Below, piece by piece: positions 16,576 through 25,566 of a DNA stretch of 35,076 nt. The position numbers and the translations under genes are program-made. Each line of letters starts with the position of its first letter. The stretch's first letter is position 1. Source of the DNA: Streptomyces roseochromogenus subsp. oscitans DS 12.976 (GTDB taxonomy: Bacteria; Actinomycetota; Actinomycetes; Streptomycetales; Streptomycetaceae); the NCBI RefSeq assembly GCF_000497445.1, contig NZ_CM002285.1, positions 3,610,867 to 3,645,942 on the forward strand, in the 5' to 3' direction. The notes beneath the pieces were generated by a model that was not told the origin of the DNA, did no database searches, and saw nothing but the letters and a program-made list of their open reading frames with translations.

Positions 16576-17109
16576 CTAGCGGTAGCCGCCCAGGCGCTGT
16601 CGGCGTCGTGCTCGCCAGGCGGCGTCGACGGAGAGGTAGGGGGCACCGGCGAGGATCAGAGGGAGCCAGGCCATCAGGTAGGCGAGATCGTTGCCGTAGT
16701 AGTAGGGGGTCGTCGCCCAGCTCACCGTCATCCACAGGCTGAACGAGATCAGGGCGCCGCCGAGCGCGGCCAGCCGACCGAGCAGACCGAGCAGGGTGCC
16801 GATGCCGACGGCCAGTTCACCGAGGGCGATGCCGTAGCCGAAGCCCACCGGGGCCTTCAGGGCCAGATCGACGAGGGCCGGAATGGCTGCGGAGTCGCGG
16901 GCGGCATGCATGGTGTCGCCGATGGACCCGGCCCCGCCGGACTTCAGGAAGGAGCTACTGGTGAGCTTGTCCAGGCTGGCGTAGATGAAGGTGACGCCGA
17001 GGAAGACGCGGAGCGGCAGAAGGGCGTAGTGGGCGGCGGTGTCGCGCCAGCCGCGCGGGCCGTTCAGCCGGTTCATGTCCGTGTCGGTCCGCATACCGTG
17101 AGTCATCAT
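16576..17109 (-). CDS. DoxX/MauE-family membrane protein
   Basis: 177 residues from the ATG at 17109 (ATGATG, so 17106 is equivalent). It has four hydrophobic helices: LLPLRVFLGVTFIYASLDKL near the N-terminus, a glycine-rich ALGELAVGIGTLLGLLGRLAALGGALI pair, and MAWLPLILAGAPYLSVDAAW. The R-x-FLGxxFxxAxLxK segment and GELxxGxxLxLGLxxRxAA are DoxX hallmarks. Members act with thiol or quinone redox partners in the membrane, such as SseA/SodA in mycobacteria; the partner here is unknown. The stop is followed directly by the TetR remnant. The gene has a GAGAGG-like ribosome-binding site a few bases upstream. Confidence 0.85.
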   Translation of the reverse strand: MMTHGMRTDTDMNRLNGPRGWRDTAAHYALLPLRVFLGVTFIYASLDKLTSSSFLKSGGAGSIGDTMHAARDSAAIPALVDLALKAPVGFGYGIALGELAVGIGTLLGLLGRLAALGGALISFSLWMTVSWATTPYYYGNDLAYLMAWLPLILAGAPYLSVDAAWRARRRQRLGGYR

Positions 17110-17241
17110 CGCCAGCCGCCTCTCGCCCGCCGTCCCGCCCCTCACCTGACCATACGTACGACCGGGGGGCGCAGTTCAATCCCATCCCGGACGTTTTTCC
17201 GGATTTCGGGTCCGCGTGCGACCCCTGGCGCGAGGGATGTT

Positions 17242-18522
17242 TCAGTCGGTCACCTGGACGATGCACCGGTTGGTGGCCACCCCGGCCGCGGTGACCACTT
17301 GCACCTCCACCGCCCCGGGCTCAACATCGGCCGGTACGGGCACGGTCAGAGTGGTGTCGGTGGGGTTGCTGAAGCCGCCCGTGACGGGGACCAGCGGCAC
17401 GTGCACGTCGACGGTGCCGATGCGGACCACCATGCGGGAGAGCCGGTCGGCGCTCTGGGCGCCGGGTGGCACGAAGCCGGCACCGCGGATCTCGATGTCG
17501 TCGCCGGTGCGGATCGGTCCGTCCAGGTCGCCGGGTTCGCGGACGCGGACCACGGAGAGGACGACCGGGCGGCCGCCCTCGGCGTACTTGCCGGCGAGGT
17601 AGGTCGCGGCCGAGACCAGTACCACCACGCCCAGTCCCCAGGGCAGGTCGGGCAGCTGGTCGGGGCGGCGGGCCAGCCGTACGGCGGCGAACAGCAGGGC
17701 GACGGCGCTGATGGCGACGTACTGGATGTCGGCGAAGGCGCCCCGGCCGGAGTCGTCGGTGAGCAGGTCGGCGGCGCGCGGCCGGTGCGCCGGCACCTTC
17801 TGCAGCCGCTGCGCGAGGACCCGCAGGCTCACCACCCGGCGGACCAGGACGGCGATGCCGCACACCACGGCGAGCACGGTCACCACGCCCGCGCCGCGTG
17901 CCAGGTCGAGGCCCGAGATCAGCGCGTCACGTTCGGCGTGGCCGGACGCGCCGGCCAGCCGGGCGGCCAGCAGCAGAACGGAGTAGCCGACGAACAGCAC
18001 CCAACAGGCGGCCACCGTACGGGAGGTGGACATCCGGTTGTCCTCGCCGATCACCGGGGCCAGCACCCCGCCGCGCGCCCGGTGCAGCCAGGAGGCAGCG
18101 CTGAGCGTGCCGGCGACGACGAGCCCCGCGGCCAGGGCCGCAGTGCGGGCGCCGGTCCAGCCCGCGCCGACGGCGGTGAGCGCCTCACCGAGCAACAGCG
18201 CGAGGACCGTGCCCCACACCGCGCACACCGTGCGCCGCCACAGCCGGGCGAGCCGGGCCGCACCCTCCGCGCGGCCGCGTTCGGCGACGGACTCCGCCCG
18301 CTGGGTCAGTTCCTCGGACACCCACTGGCGGGACGCCGAGGCCGAGTGCGCCACGGCCGCCGGCAGTCCCTGTCCGGCCGCGAACTCGTCGCGCCGGCGC
18401 AGAAACGCGGCGACGGCCCGCCGGTGTCCCTCCCGGACGCCGTGCGGACAGTCCCCGCAGGTGCAGCCGCCCCCGTGCATCCCCTCGGCATCCGTGCCCA
18501 GTCCCGCCTCCTGCACCGCCAC
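17242..18522 (-). CDS. Six-helix membrane protein with a C-terminal IPT/TIG-like domain
   Basis: 426 residues from a GTG at 18522, chosen because AAAGGAGG lies nine bases upstream; longer starts lack this. The N-terminus has GCTCGDCPHG (Cys20, 22, 25), a possible metal site, then an amphipathic stretch. Six helices follow at about 95-120, 128-150, 160-185, 195-215, 250-270 and 280-300. The last 110 residues (GPIRTGDDIEIRGAGFVPPG, then PADVEPGAVEVQVVTAAGVATNRCIVQVTD) look like an IPT/TIG immunoglobulin-like fold. I do not recognise the family. It may be a surface or envelope protein that displays an Ig-like domain. It diverges from the DUF4429 gene. Confidence 0.75.
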   Translation of the reverse strand: MAVQEAGLGTDAEGMHGGGCTCGDCPHGVREGHRRAVAAFLRRRDEFAAGQGLPAAVAHSASASRQWVSEELTQRAESVAERGRAEGAARLARLWRRTVCAVWGTVLALLLGEALTAVGAGWTGARTAALAAGLVVAGTLSAASWLHRARGGVLAPVIGEDNRMSTSRTVAACWVLFVGYSVLLLAARLAGASGHAERDALISGLDLARGAGVVTVLAVVCGIAVLVRRVVSLRVLAQRLQKVPAHRPRAADLLTDDSGRGAFADIQYVAISAVALLFAAVRLARRPDQLPDLPWGLGVVVLVSAATYLAGKYAEGGRPVVLSVVRVREPGDLDGPIRTGDDIEIRGAGFVPPGAQSADRLSRMVVRIGTVDVHVPLVPVTGGFSNPTDTTLTVPVPADVEPGAVEVQVVTAAGVATNRCIVQVTD

Positions 18523-18712
18523 GCCCGGCGCCCTCCTTTCCCACGACTCACCGGCCCGGTCGGCGGCCCTGAGACAGAGGGCCTCGCCGCCGTGCAACTC
18601 CCTTGCGTCGACAGCGAATTGTGCCCTACGACAAGCCGTCCGGGACCGTCGGGCCGGGTCACGGCGGGTGAACTACGGGCCGCCGTGTTGACCCGGCTGC
18701 GAGAATTCCCTT

Positions 18713-19600
18713 ATGGCCGAGATCATCCAGCGGGACGGGACCTGGGCCTTCGACGGCAGCACGATCCGGATCACCCCCGGACTGCACCGCTGCGTGCCGC
18801 TGTTCCGGCAGACGTACGGGGAGATCTCCGTGCCCCTGGAAGCGGTCTCGGACGTCGTCTACGAACCCGAGCGCAAGCGCGGCCGGCTGCGGATGCGGCT
18901 GCGCGAGGGCGCCGATCCGCTACTGCAGGCGACGGGCGGGCGGCTGCCGGACCCGGCAGACCCCTACCGGCTGACGGTGGCCGCGGACCGCGGCGGGGTC
19001 GCGGAGTACGTCGCCGAGGAGATCCGGCACGCCCTGCTCCTCGACCGGATCCCCAAGGAGCCCACGGCCGCCTATCTGCTGCCGGGCCCGCCGGTGCCGG
19101 TGTCCGTGCGGTCCTCCGACGGCACGGTCTCCTTCGACGGCACGCAGGTGCGCATCGACTGGGCCGACTCCTCCGACCGGGTCAAACGCGCGACCGGCCC
19201 GCGGATCATCGCCCTCCGCGATCTGGTGCAGGTGGAGTGGCTGCCCAACTCCGGGTTCGAGGACGGCTTTCTGCGGTTCGTGACCCCGGAGACGGTGTTC
19301 TCCAAGCTGCCGCCCGAGCGGGACCCCTACACCCTGGATCTGTGGGGCAGTGTGCGGCGGGATCTGCTGACCGCGCTGGTCGCGACGGCCGTCACCGCCC
19401 GGCTGCCGCATCCCTTCGTCCGCGCGGGCGGCGCCGGCGACGGCCGGGGCCGGGAGCGGGCGCTCGTACCGGCGCAGACCGACCACCATGACGTACTGCT
19501 GCGCCGGCTACGGGAGTTGGGCGAGCTGCACCGGGGTGGAGTGCTCACGGACGAGGAGTTCGCGAGGACCAAGGCCGCCGTGCTCAGAGGCTTCAGCTGA
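18713..19600 (+). CDS. DUF4429 protein with C-terminal SHOCT motif
   Basis: 295 residues from the ATG at 18713. Two tandem repeats of a beta-rich domain are visible (about 1-110 and 115-220). Each begins with a G(T)WxFDGxxIRI- or GTVSFDGTQVRIDW-like strand and contains a DPYxL segment; these are the DUF4429 halves. A basic/Gly linker precedes a C-terminal SHOCT helix pair (about 259-292: LLRRLRELGELHRGGVLTDEEFARTKAAVL), which mediates oligomerisation in many bacterial membrane or phage-related proteins. It has no membrane segment or catalytic motif and is probably cytoplasmic. The function is unknown. The gene is divergent from the IPT-type protein and convergent with the aldolase; an 18-bp direct repeat spans the two stops. 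Confidence 0.9.
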   Translation: MAEIIQRDGTWAFDGSTIRITPGLHRCVPLFRQTYGEISVPLEAVSDVVYEPERKRGRLRMRLREGADPLLQATGGRLPDPADPYRLTVAADRGGVAEYVAEEIRHALLLDRIPKEPTAAYLLPGPPVPVSVRSSDGTVSFDGTQVRIDWADSSDRVKRATGPRIIALRDLVQVEWLPNSGFEDGFLRFVTPETVFSKLPPERDPYTLDLWGSVRRDLLTALVATAVTARLPHPFVRAGGAGDGRGRERALVPAQTDHHDVLLRRLRELGELHRGGVLTDEEFARTKAAVLRGFS

Positions 19601-19646
19601 GCAGGTCCGGCCGCCCGCGCGCCTCGGGTCAGCTGAGCAGGTCCGG
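19593..19646. repeat. Perfect 18-bp direct repeat across two convergent stop codons
   Basis: TCAGCTGAGCAGGTCCGG occurs at 19593-19610 and 19629-19646, separated by 18 bp. The first copy contains the stop of the DUF4429 gene; the second contains the stop of the class II aldolase gene on the other strand. It looks like a small tandem duplication at the junction of the two genes. Confidence 0.8.
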
Positions 19647-20423
19647 TTCGCTGCGGCTGATGTCCTGCCACAGGGGCTGGTAGTTGATCCAGGCCACCAG
19701 GTCGCCGCCGAGCTGTTCGCGGGTGGCGACGGCCAGCTTGTGGTCGATGAGGACCGGGCGGCCGGCCGCCTTCGCCAACAGCTGCACCTGGCAGGACCGC
19801 TCCATGGACAGGAACCACCAGGCGGCCGCGTCCACCGAGTCGCCGACGGTGAGCAGTCCGTGGTTGCGCAGCACGAGCGCCTTGCGGGAGCCGAGGGCGT
19901 CGGCGATCCGGCGGCCTTCCTCGATGTCGACGGTGACGCCGGTGTACGCGTCGTAGAGCGCCACGTCCTCGTAGAAGGCGCAGCTCTCCTGGGTGATGGG
20001 GTCGATCAGCTCGCCGAGCGCGGCGAGGGCGCGACCGTGCACCGAGTGGCAGTGGGCCACGGCGACGACGTCCGGGCGGGCGGCGTGGACCTGGGCGTGC
20101 ACGGTGAACGCGGCCTGATTGACGTGGTAACGGCCCTCGACTACCTGCCCGTCCTGGTTGGCGAGGACGAGATCGCCGACGGTGACGTGCTTGAACGGCA
20201 TCCCGAACGGGTTGACCCAGAAGCAGTCGGTGTGCTCGGGGTCGCGAGCGGTGATGTGGCCGGAGACCCCGTCCTCGAACCCGGCCCGCCCGAAGATCCG
20301 CAGGGCGCCGGCGAGCCGCTCCTTGCGGTGCCGGCGTTCGTCCTCGACCGAGTCGTGCATCGGCGGCATGGCGAACTGCAGCTGGTCGGTGGGCAGCGGC
20401 AGGGGCGGGGTTTGCCCGTGCAT
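19629..20423 (-). CDS. Class II aldolase/adducin-family protein
   Basis: 264 residues from the ATG at 20423, preceded by GGAGG six or seven bases upstream. The fold is complete, with AGFEDGVSGHITARD, FWVNPFGMPF, and the zinc ligands His124 and His126 (AHCHS) and His188 (LRNHG). Family members are metal-dependent aldolases or epimerases (fuculose-, rhamnulose- or ribulose-phosphate type) and adducin-like proteins. The catalytic Glu of the sugar-phosphate aldolases was not seen in its usual place, so the substrate is open. It is a single gene, divergent from the PNPOx-like protein and convergent with the DUF4429 protein. It is cytoplasmic, without a signal peptide. Confidence 0.9.
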   Translation of the reverse strand: MHGQTPPLPLPTDQLQFAMPPMHDSVEDERRHRKERLAGALRIFGRAGFEDGVSGHITARDPEHTDCFWVNPFGMPFKHVTVGDLVLANQDGQVVEGRYHVNQAAFTVHAQVHAARPDVVAVAHCHSVHGRALAALGELIDPITQESCAFYEDVALYDAYTGVTVDIEEGRRIADALGSRKALVLRNHGLLTVGDSVDAAAWWFLSMERSCQVQLLAKAAGRPVLIDHKLAVATREQLGGDLVAWINYQPLWQDISRSEPDLLS

Positions 20424-20563
20424 AGGTCCTCCAGCGGGGAAATTGCCGTACGAGCCGGAAGTTACCGCCGGTCAGCGCAAAAGGGCAGAGCTGTTTTGTA
20501 AAGATGACGTACGCGACGGAATCACGACAGAGGCTGTCTGGATTGCGGGTGAGACTGGCCGGT

Positions 20564-21040
20564 ATGACACATGTGAACTGGGCGGCCTTCAGCACCGCGG
20601 CACCGGAGATGGCGGCGATCACCGAGAAGCGCTTCGGCACCTTCCGCCACCACGTCCTCGCGACCCTGCGGAGGGACGGCTCGCCGCGCACCTCCGGTCT
20701 GGAGGCCGACTTCCGCGCCGGCGAGCTGTGGCTCGGCATGATGGCGGACTCGCTGAAAGCCCTCGATCTGCGCCGCGATCCGCGCTTCGCGCTCCAGGCG
20801 AACCCCGGCGAGGGCACGGACATGGCCGGCGGGGACGTGCGGATCAGCGGGCGGGCGTACGAGGTCGAGGACGGCGCCACCAAGACCGCGTATGTGAAAG
20901 AGGTGGAACCGCCGCAGCCGTTCCACCTCTTTCGCACCGAGCTGACGGAGGTCGTACGGACCTACGTCGAGGACGAGAAGTATCTGGTCGTCCAGGTCTG
21001 GAAGCCCGGAGAGCCCGTGCGCACGATCAAGCGCACCTAG
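20564..21040 (+). CDS. PNPOx-like flavin/F420-binding split-barrel protein
   Basis: 158 residues from the ATG at 20564 (MTHVNWAAFSTAAPEM). The opening ITEKRFGTFRHHVLATLRRDGSPRTSGLEADF is typical of pyridoxamine-5'-phosphate-oxidase-like FMN/F420 split barrels, with LWLGMMADSLKALDLRRDPRFALQ forming the next strand and helix. These bind FMN or F420 and reduce or oxidise small molecules; the substrate cannot be told from sequence. It is cytoplasmic. It shares a divergent 140-bp region with the aldolase gene. An in-frame ATG at 20504 is rejected, as it adds a low-complexity tail and lacks a ribosome-binding site. Confidence 0.85.
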   Translation: MTHVNWAAFSTAAPEMAAITEKRFGTFRHHVLATLRRDGSPRTSGLEADFRAGELWLGMMADSLKALDLRRDPRFALQANPGEGTDMAGGDVRISGRAYEVEDGATKTAYVKEVEPPQPFHLFRTELTEVVRTYVEDEKYLVVQVWKPGEPVRTIKRT

Positions 21041-21062
21041 GGCCTGTCCGGCGGGCAGGCCC
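21040..21062. terminator. Hairpin between the PNPOx-like gene and guaA
   Basis: GGGCCTG (21040-21046) pairs with CAGGCCC (21056-21062) across a 9-base loop. It lies at the junction of two convergent stops but has no T run, so it is a weak bidirectional terminator candidate. Confidence 0.4.
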
Positions 21063-21068
21063 TGGGGC

Positions 21069-22649
<1,581 letters not shown>

Positions 22650-22732
22650 GGGGTGCCTTCTGGTGGTCGGGCGAGGGTGTGTGCTATCGAGTCTAACGGT
22701 GTGGACAGGAGGCCTTCCCCTGGACTTCACCG

Positions 22733-22741
22733 TGGCATACT
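22733..22741 (+). promoter_or_regulatory. Extended -10 promoter of the chorismate mutase leader
   Basis: TGG-CATACT (22733-22741) is an extended -10 element; no good -35 was found. It ends 7 bases before the ATG of the leader ORF at 22749, so the transcript would start at or next to that ATG and be leaderless. Confidence 0.4.
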
Positions 22742-22748
22742 GCTCTCC

Positions 22749-22820
22749 ATGCTCACGCACTCGACCTTCGTCTTTACCTATGGCAACCGGCCCGCCGGCT
22801 GCCATGGTCGTGCTGCTTGA
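22749..22820 (+). CDS. Leader peptide of a Phe/Tyr transcription attenuator
   Basis: A 23-residue open frame beginning MLTHST, then the run Phe-Val-Phe-Thr-Tyr at codons 7-11 (22767-22781), and ending in TGA at 22818-22820. It is too short to be found by length alone. The second Phe and the Tyr use TTT and TAT, rare in this genome, which would sensitise stalling. No Shine-Dalgarno is present, but the extended -10 promoter suggests leaderless translation. Its ending is GRAA and it is followed 21 bases later by a strong terminator, then by chorismate mutase. Stalling at scarce Phe- or Tyr-tRNA should favour antitermination. The product is expected to have no role beyond being translated. Confidence 0.6.
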   Translation: MLTHSTFVFTYGNRPAGCHGRAA

Positions 22821-22841
22821 GCCAACCGCCAAGCGACTTCC

Positions 22842-22876
22842 CAGGCGCCCCGGGCCGACAAGGCCCGGGGCGCCTG
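22842..22876 (+). terminator. Attenuator terminator before chorismate mutase
   Basis: A 15-bp perfect GC stem (CAGGCGCCCCGGGCC, 22842-22856, with GGCCCGGGGCGCCTG, 22862-22876) is followed by TCGTTTT. It sits between the leader ORF and the gene, not after the gene. CGGCCCG at 22788-22794 can pair with CGGGCCG at 22851-22857 and so could break the top of the stem as an antiterminator. Confidence 0.75.
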
Positions 22877-22933
22877 TCGTTTTCCGGGTTCTGTCGTCCC
22901 AGGGCATCCACCTTGCCGATCAAGGAGCCCGAC

Positions 22934-23191
22934 GTGACCACCACCACCGCGGAAGCGACCATCGCCGACGCCCGTGAGCGCATCGACGCGCTCGACGACC
23001 GGATCATCGGCCTCATCCAGGAACGGATGGCCGTGTCCACCGTCGTACAGGAGACCCGTATCGCCTCCGGCGGCCGGCGGGTGAACCTCTCCCGCGAAAT
23101 GGAGATCCTCGGCCGCTACCGCGACGCGCTCGGCAAGCCGGGCACCGGCCTCGCCATGACCCTGCTCGAACTGTGCCGGGGCCGCATCTGA
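22934..23191 (+). CDS. Chorismate mutase (AroQ type)
   Basis: 85 residues from a GTG at 22934, with AGGAG six bases upstream. The short all-helical AroQ fold shows ARERIDALDDRIIGLIQERMAVSTVVQETRIASGGRRVNLSREMEILGRY, which includes the conserved Arg of helix 1 (ARERIDALD), the ERMA(V) helix and the R..NLSREMEIL segment. It converts chorismate to prephenate in the cytoplasm, the first committed step to Phe and Tyr. It stands alone, not fused to prephenate dehydratase. Its leader carries the attenuator described above, so expression should rise when Phe or Tyr runs short. Confidence 0.93.
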   Translation: MTTTTAEATIADARERIDALDDRIIGLIQERMAVSTVVQETRIASGGRRVNLSREMEILGRYRDALGKPGTGLAMTLLELCRGRI

Positions 23192-23400
23192 GTTCGATCA
23201 CGTCTCACCCGTACGGAGCGTGACCGGCCCGGGTTCGCTTCGTTGAGCCGGGTGTCCGTGCCAGCCAGGGGCGGGCCCGACAGAACCACGCGTGGCTCGC
23301 TGGAGCGATGAGGCGTACGGGTCGTGCCGTCCGCCGTGGGACCTCGCTCCAGGGAAGTGACCGGACGGCAGGGGACAGCAGCCCGGTCACCCAAGAGAAC

Positions 23401-23430
23401 GGTCGGCCCCGGGGACGCCCGGGGCCGACC
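23401..23430 (+). terminator. Strong GC hairpin downstream of chorismate mutase
   Basis: GGTCGGCCCCGGG and CCCGGGGCCGACC form a 13-bp perfect stem with a 4-base loop. No T run follows, so it may be a weak terminator or an RNA 3'-end stabiliser for the chorismate mutase transcript. Confidence 0.45.
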
Positions 23431-23533
23431 GGCGGGAACCACCCCTGTGCACCGGGACCCCAGGACTTGCGGCGCACCCCCCCGGCGCCGCCCCAGGCAT
23501 CGACGCTGCCCTGACGTCGATGCTGACTGGAAG

Positions 23534-23569
23534 AAGGGCCCCGCGGCCTCTCCGTCCCGCGGGGCCCTT
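23534..23569 (+). terminator. Terminator-like hairpin in the gene-free region
   Basis: AAGGGCCCCGCGG and CCGCGGGGCCCTT form a 13-bp perfect stem with a 10-base loop; TTCGTCTT follows on the + strand. It ends a transcript reading rightward, either a long chorismate mutase message or an unknown RNA. Confidence 0.6.
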
Positions 23570-23705
23570 CGTCTTGCCCCTTCGTCTTGACCAAAGGGAC
23601 GCAGCAGCAAGGGATGCGTGACTCACATCACATGAAAATCACGTGCCGCTGAAGCAACCGTTGAAGGTCCTCGCTGATCAAACCTGCCGAGTCGAAAAGA
23701 CAGCG

Positions 23706-23743
23706 AGAGGGACCTGCCTTCGGAGGGGGATGCAGGTCCCTCT
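23706..23743 (-). terminator. Terminator of the GMC oxidoreductase gene
   Basis: AGAGGGACCTGC and GCAGGTCCCTCT form a 12-bp perfect stem 20 bp beyond the oxidoreductase stop; on the minus strand it is followed by CGCTGTCTTTT, the usual T-rich tail. Confidence 0.75.
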
Positions 23744-23762
23744 TCACTTCCCTGGGACGGGC

Positions 23763-25538
23763 CTACTTCGGCGGTACCGTCGGCATCCCCAGGAACGGCA
23801 GGCGCAGGGCGCCGAACGCCTCCTCCGGGACCGCCGGAGCCTGCGGCTCCACCGGCTTCAGCCGCTCGTACGCCGCACCCGGCGCCGGACGCGGATCCTC
23901 CTCGCCCTTGTTCGGCCAGAAGGACATCGCGCGCTCGGCCTGCGCGGTGATCGTCAGCGAGGGGTTCACACCCAGGTTCGCCGAGACCGCGGCGCCGTCC
24001 ACGACCGAGATGCCGGGGTGGCCGTAGAGGCGGTGGTACGGGTCGATCACTCCCGTCTCCGCGGAGTCGCCGATGGGGCAGCCGCCGAGGAAATGCGCGG
24101 TCAGCGGGGTGCCCATCAGCTCGCCGACGTTGCTGCCGGCGAAACCGTTGATCTCGGCGGCGAGCGCGGAGGCGGCCTCCGTGGCGGCCCTGATCTGCTT
24201 GGGGTTGGGGGCGCCGTGGCCCTGGCGGGCGGTCAGCAGGCCCTTGCCGACGCCGCCGGGCTTCAGGTACGTCGTCAGGGAGTTGTCCAGCGACTGCATG
24301 ACCAGGCCGATGATGGTCCGCTCGGACCAGCGCCGGTTGGAGAGGGAACGCAGGACCAGCAGCGGGTGCCGGGCCGCGTTCGCCAGCCAGGCCAGCGCCC
24401 GGGAGGAGCCCTCGGCGTAGGGCACCTGGAGGATCGACAGGCCGCCCATGGAGTTCGAGCCCTTGCCGTAGCGGACCGGCTCGATGTGGGTGTTCTCGTC
24501 GGGGTGGATCGAGGACGTGATGGCGACACCGCGCGTGAAGTCGGCCTGCGGCTCGCCGGTCGCCTTGCGGTAGCGGCGGTTGTCGGTCTGCGCGCCGACC
24601 AGTGCCTCGGAGTTGGTGCGGGTCAGATCGCCGAGCCGGGCGGAGAGATACGGCAGCTGGCCGCCGGCCTTCATGCGGTGCAGCAGGCTCTGCGTGCCGT
24701 AGGTGCCGGCCGCGAGGACGACCCTGCGGGCGGTGAAGAGCCGGCCCTCGCCCTTCTTCTTCTGGTCCGTCGGCAGGGTCGCCACCGCGTACCCGCCCCG
24801 TGAGTCGTCCGTGACGGACACGACCGTCGTCATGGGGTGGACCACCGCGCCCCGCTTCTCGGCGAGGTAGAGGTAGTTCTCGTTCAGGGTGTTCTTAGCG
24901 CCGTGCCGGCAGCCGGTCATGCACTCCCCGCACTCGGTACAGGCGTTGCGGGCCGGACCGGCCCCGCCGAAGTACGGGTCCGCCACCTGCCCGCCCGGCT
25001 GTGCCTTCGCCGTCCCGTCCGCGTCCTTGCCGTCGCCGAAGAACACGCCGACCGGGGCGAGATGGAAGGTGTCGCCGACGCCCATCCGCTGCGCCGCCGC
25101 CTTCAGGTGCACGTCGGAGGGGGTCATCGTCGGGTTGAGCCGGACGCCGAGCATGCGCTGGGCCTGGTCGTAGTACGGCTTCAACTCCTCCTGCCAGTCG
25201 GTGATCTCCCGCCACTGGGGGTCGTCGAAAAAGGCCTTCGGCGGTACGTAGAGGGTGTTGGCGTAGTTGAGCGAGCCGCCGCCGACGCCCGCGCCCGCCA
25301 GCACCATCACGTTGCCCAGCAGATGGATGCGCTGGATTCCGTACATGCCGAGTCTCGGGGCCCAGAGGTAGTTCTTGAGGTCCCAGGAGTTCTTGGGCAG
25401 CGATGCGCGAGTGAAGCGGCGGCCGGCTTCCAGTACGCCGACCTTGTAGCCCTTTTCGGTCAGGCGAAGGGCGGATACTGAGCCGCCGAAACCGGAGCCG
25501 ACGATCAGGACGTCGTAGTCGTAGGCGTCTTGCGGCAC
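23763..25538 (-). CDS. GMC-type flavin oxidoreductase with a Cys cluster (cholesterol-oxidase-like)
   Basis: 591 residues from a GTG at 25538, with GGAGGAG six to nine bases upstream. An FAD-binding VGSGFGG (13-19) opens a Rossmann fold; GAGVGGGSLNYAN is the second FAD loop. At 200-210 it has CTECGECMTGC, a CxxCxxCxxxC arrangement typical of a 4Fe-4S cluster, followed by RHGAKNTL. The C-terminal FLGGCPIG, SVVDGAAVSANLGVNPSLTITAQAERAM matches the GMC/cholesterol oxidase C-terminal motif, with the Asn-Pro pair at the flavin. It probably oxidises an alcohol, such as a sterol or other lipid, in the cytoplasm or at the membrane. No signal peptide is present. It follows the aldehyde dehydrogenase gene by 28 bp in one operon, so an alcohol-to-acid oxidation pair is likely. 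Confidence 0.88.
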   Translation of the reverse strand: MPQDAYDYDVLIVGSGFGGSVSALRLTEKGYKVGVLEAGRRFTRASLPKNSWDLKNYLWAPRLGMYGIQRIHLLGNVMVLAGAGVGGGSLNYANTLYVPPKAFFDDPQWREITDWQEELKPYYDQAQRMLGVRLNPTMTPSDVHLKAAAQRMGVGDTFHLAPVGVFFGDGKDADGTAKAQPGGQVADPYFGGAGPARNACTECGECMTGCRHGAKNTLNENYLYLAEKRGAVVHPMTTVVSVTDDSRGGYAVATLPTDQKKKGEGRLFTARRVVLAAGTYGTQSLLHRMKAGGQLPYLSARLGDLTRTNSEALVGAQTDNRRYRKATGEPQADFTRGVAITSSIHPDENTHIEPVRYGKGSNSMGGLSILQVPYAEGSSRALAWLANAARHPLLVLRSLSNRRWSERTIIGLVMQSLDNSLTTYLKPGGVGKGLLTARQGHGAPNPKQIRAATEAASALAAEINGFAGSNVGELMGTPLTAHFLGGCPIGDSAETGVIDPYHRLYGHPGISVVDGAAVSANLGVNPSLTITAQAERAMSFWPNKGEEDPRPAPGAAYERLKPVEPQAPAVPEEAFGALRLPFLGMPTVPPK

Positions 25539-25566
25539 GGTGTCTCCTCCTCGGGAACGGGCGTTT

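Larger units (their letters stand above)
23192..23762. other. 570-bp gene-free region with several hairpins
   Basis: There is no convincing CDS. The region holds an imperfect TCACG...CGTGA dyad at about 23208-23233, a strong 13-bp hairpin at 23401-23430, a terminator-like hairpin at 23534-23569 and the oxidoreductase terminator at 23706-23743. The 23610-23700 part is noticeably AT-richer and has a CRP-like site. A non-coding RNA is possible but unproven. Confidence 0.5.

Noticed and set aside
16246..19491. A 1,081-codon open frame on the + strand
   Set aside because: It crosses DoxX, the membrane protein and the start of DUF4429 in shadow frames and is rich in Arg, Gly and Pro without motifs.
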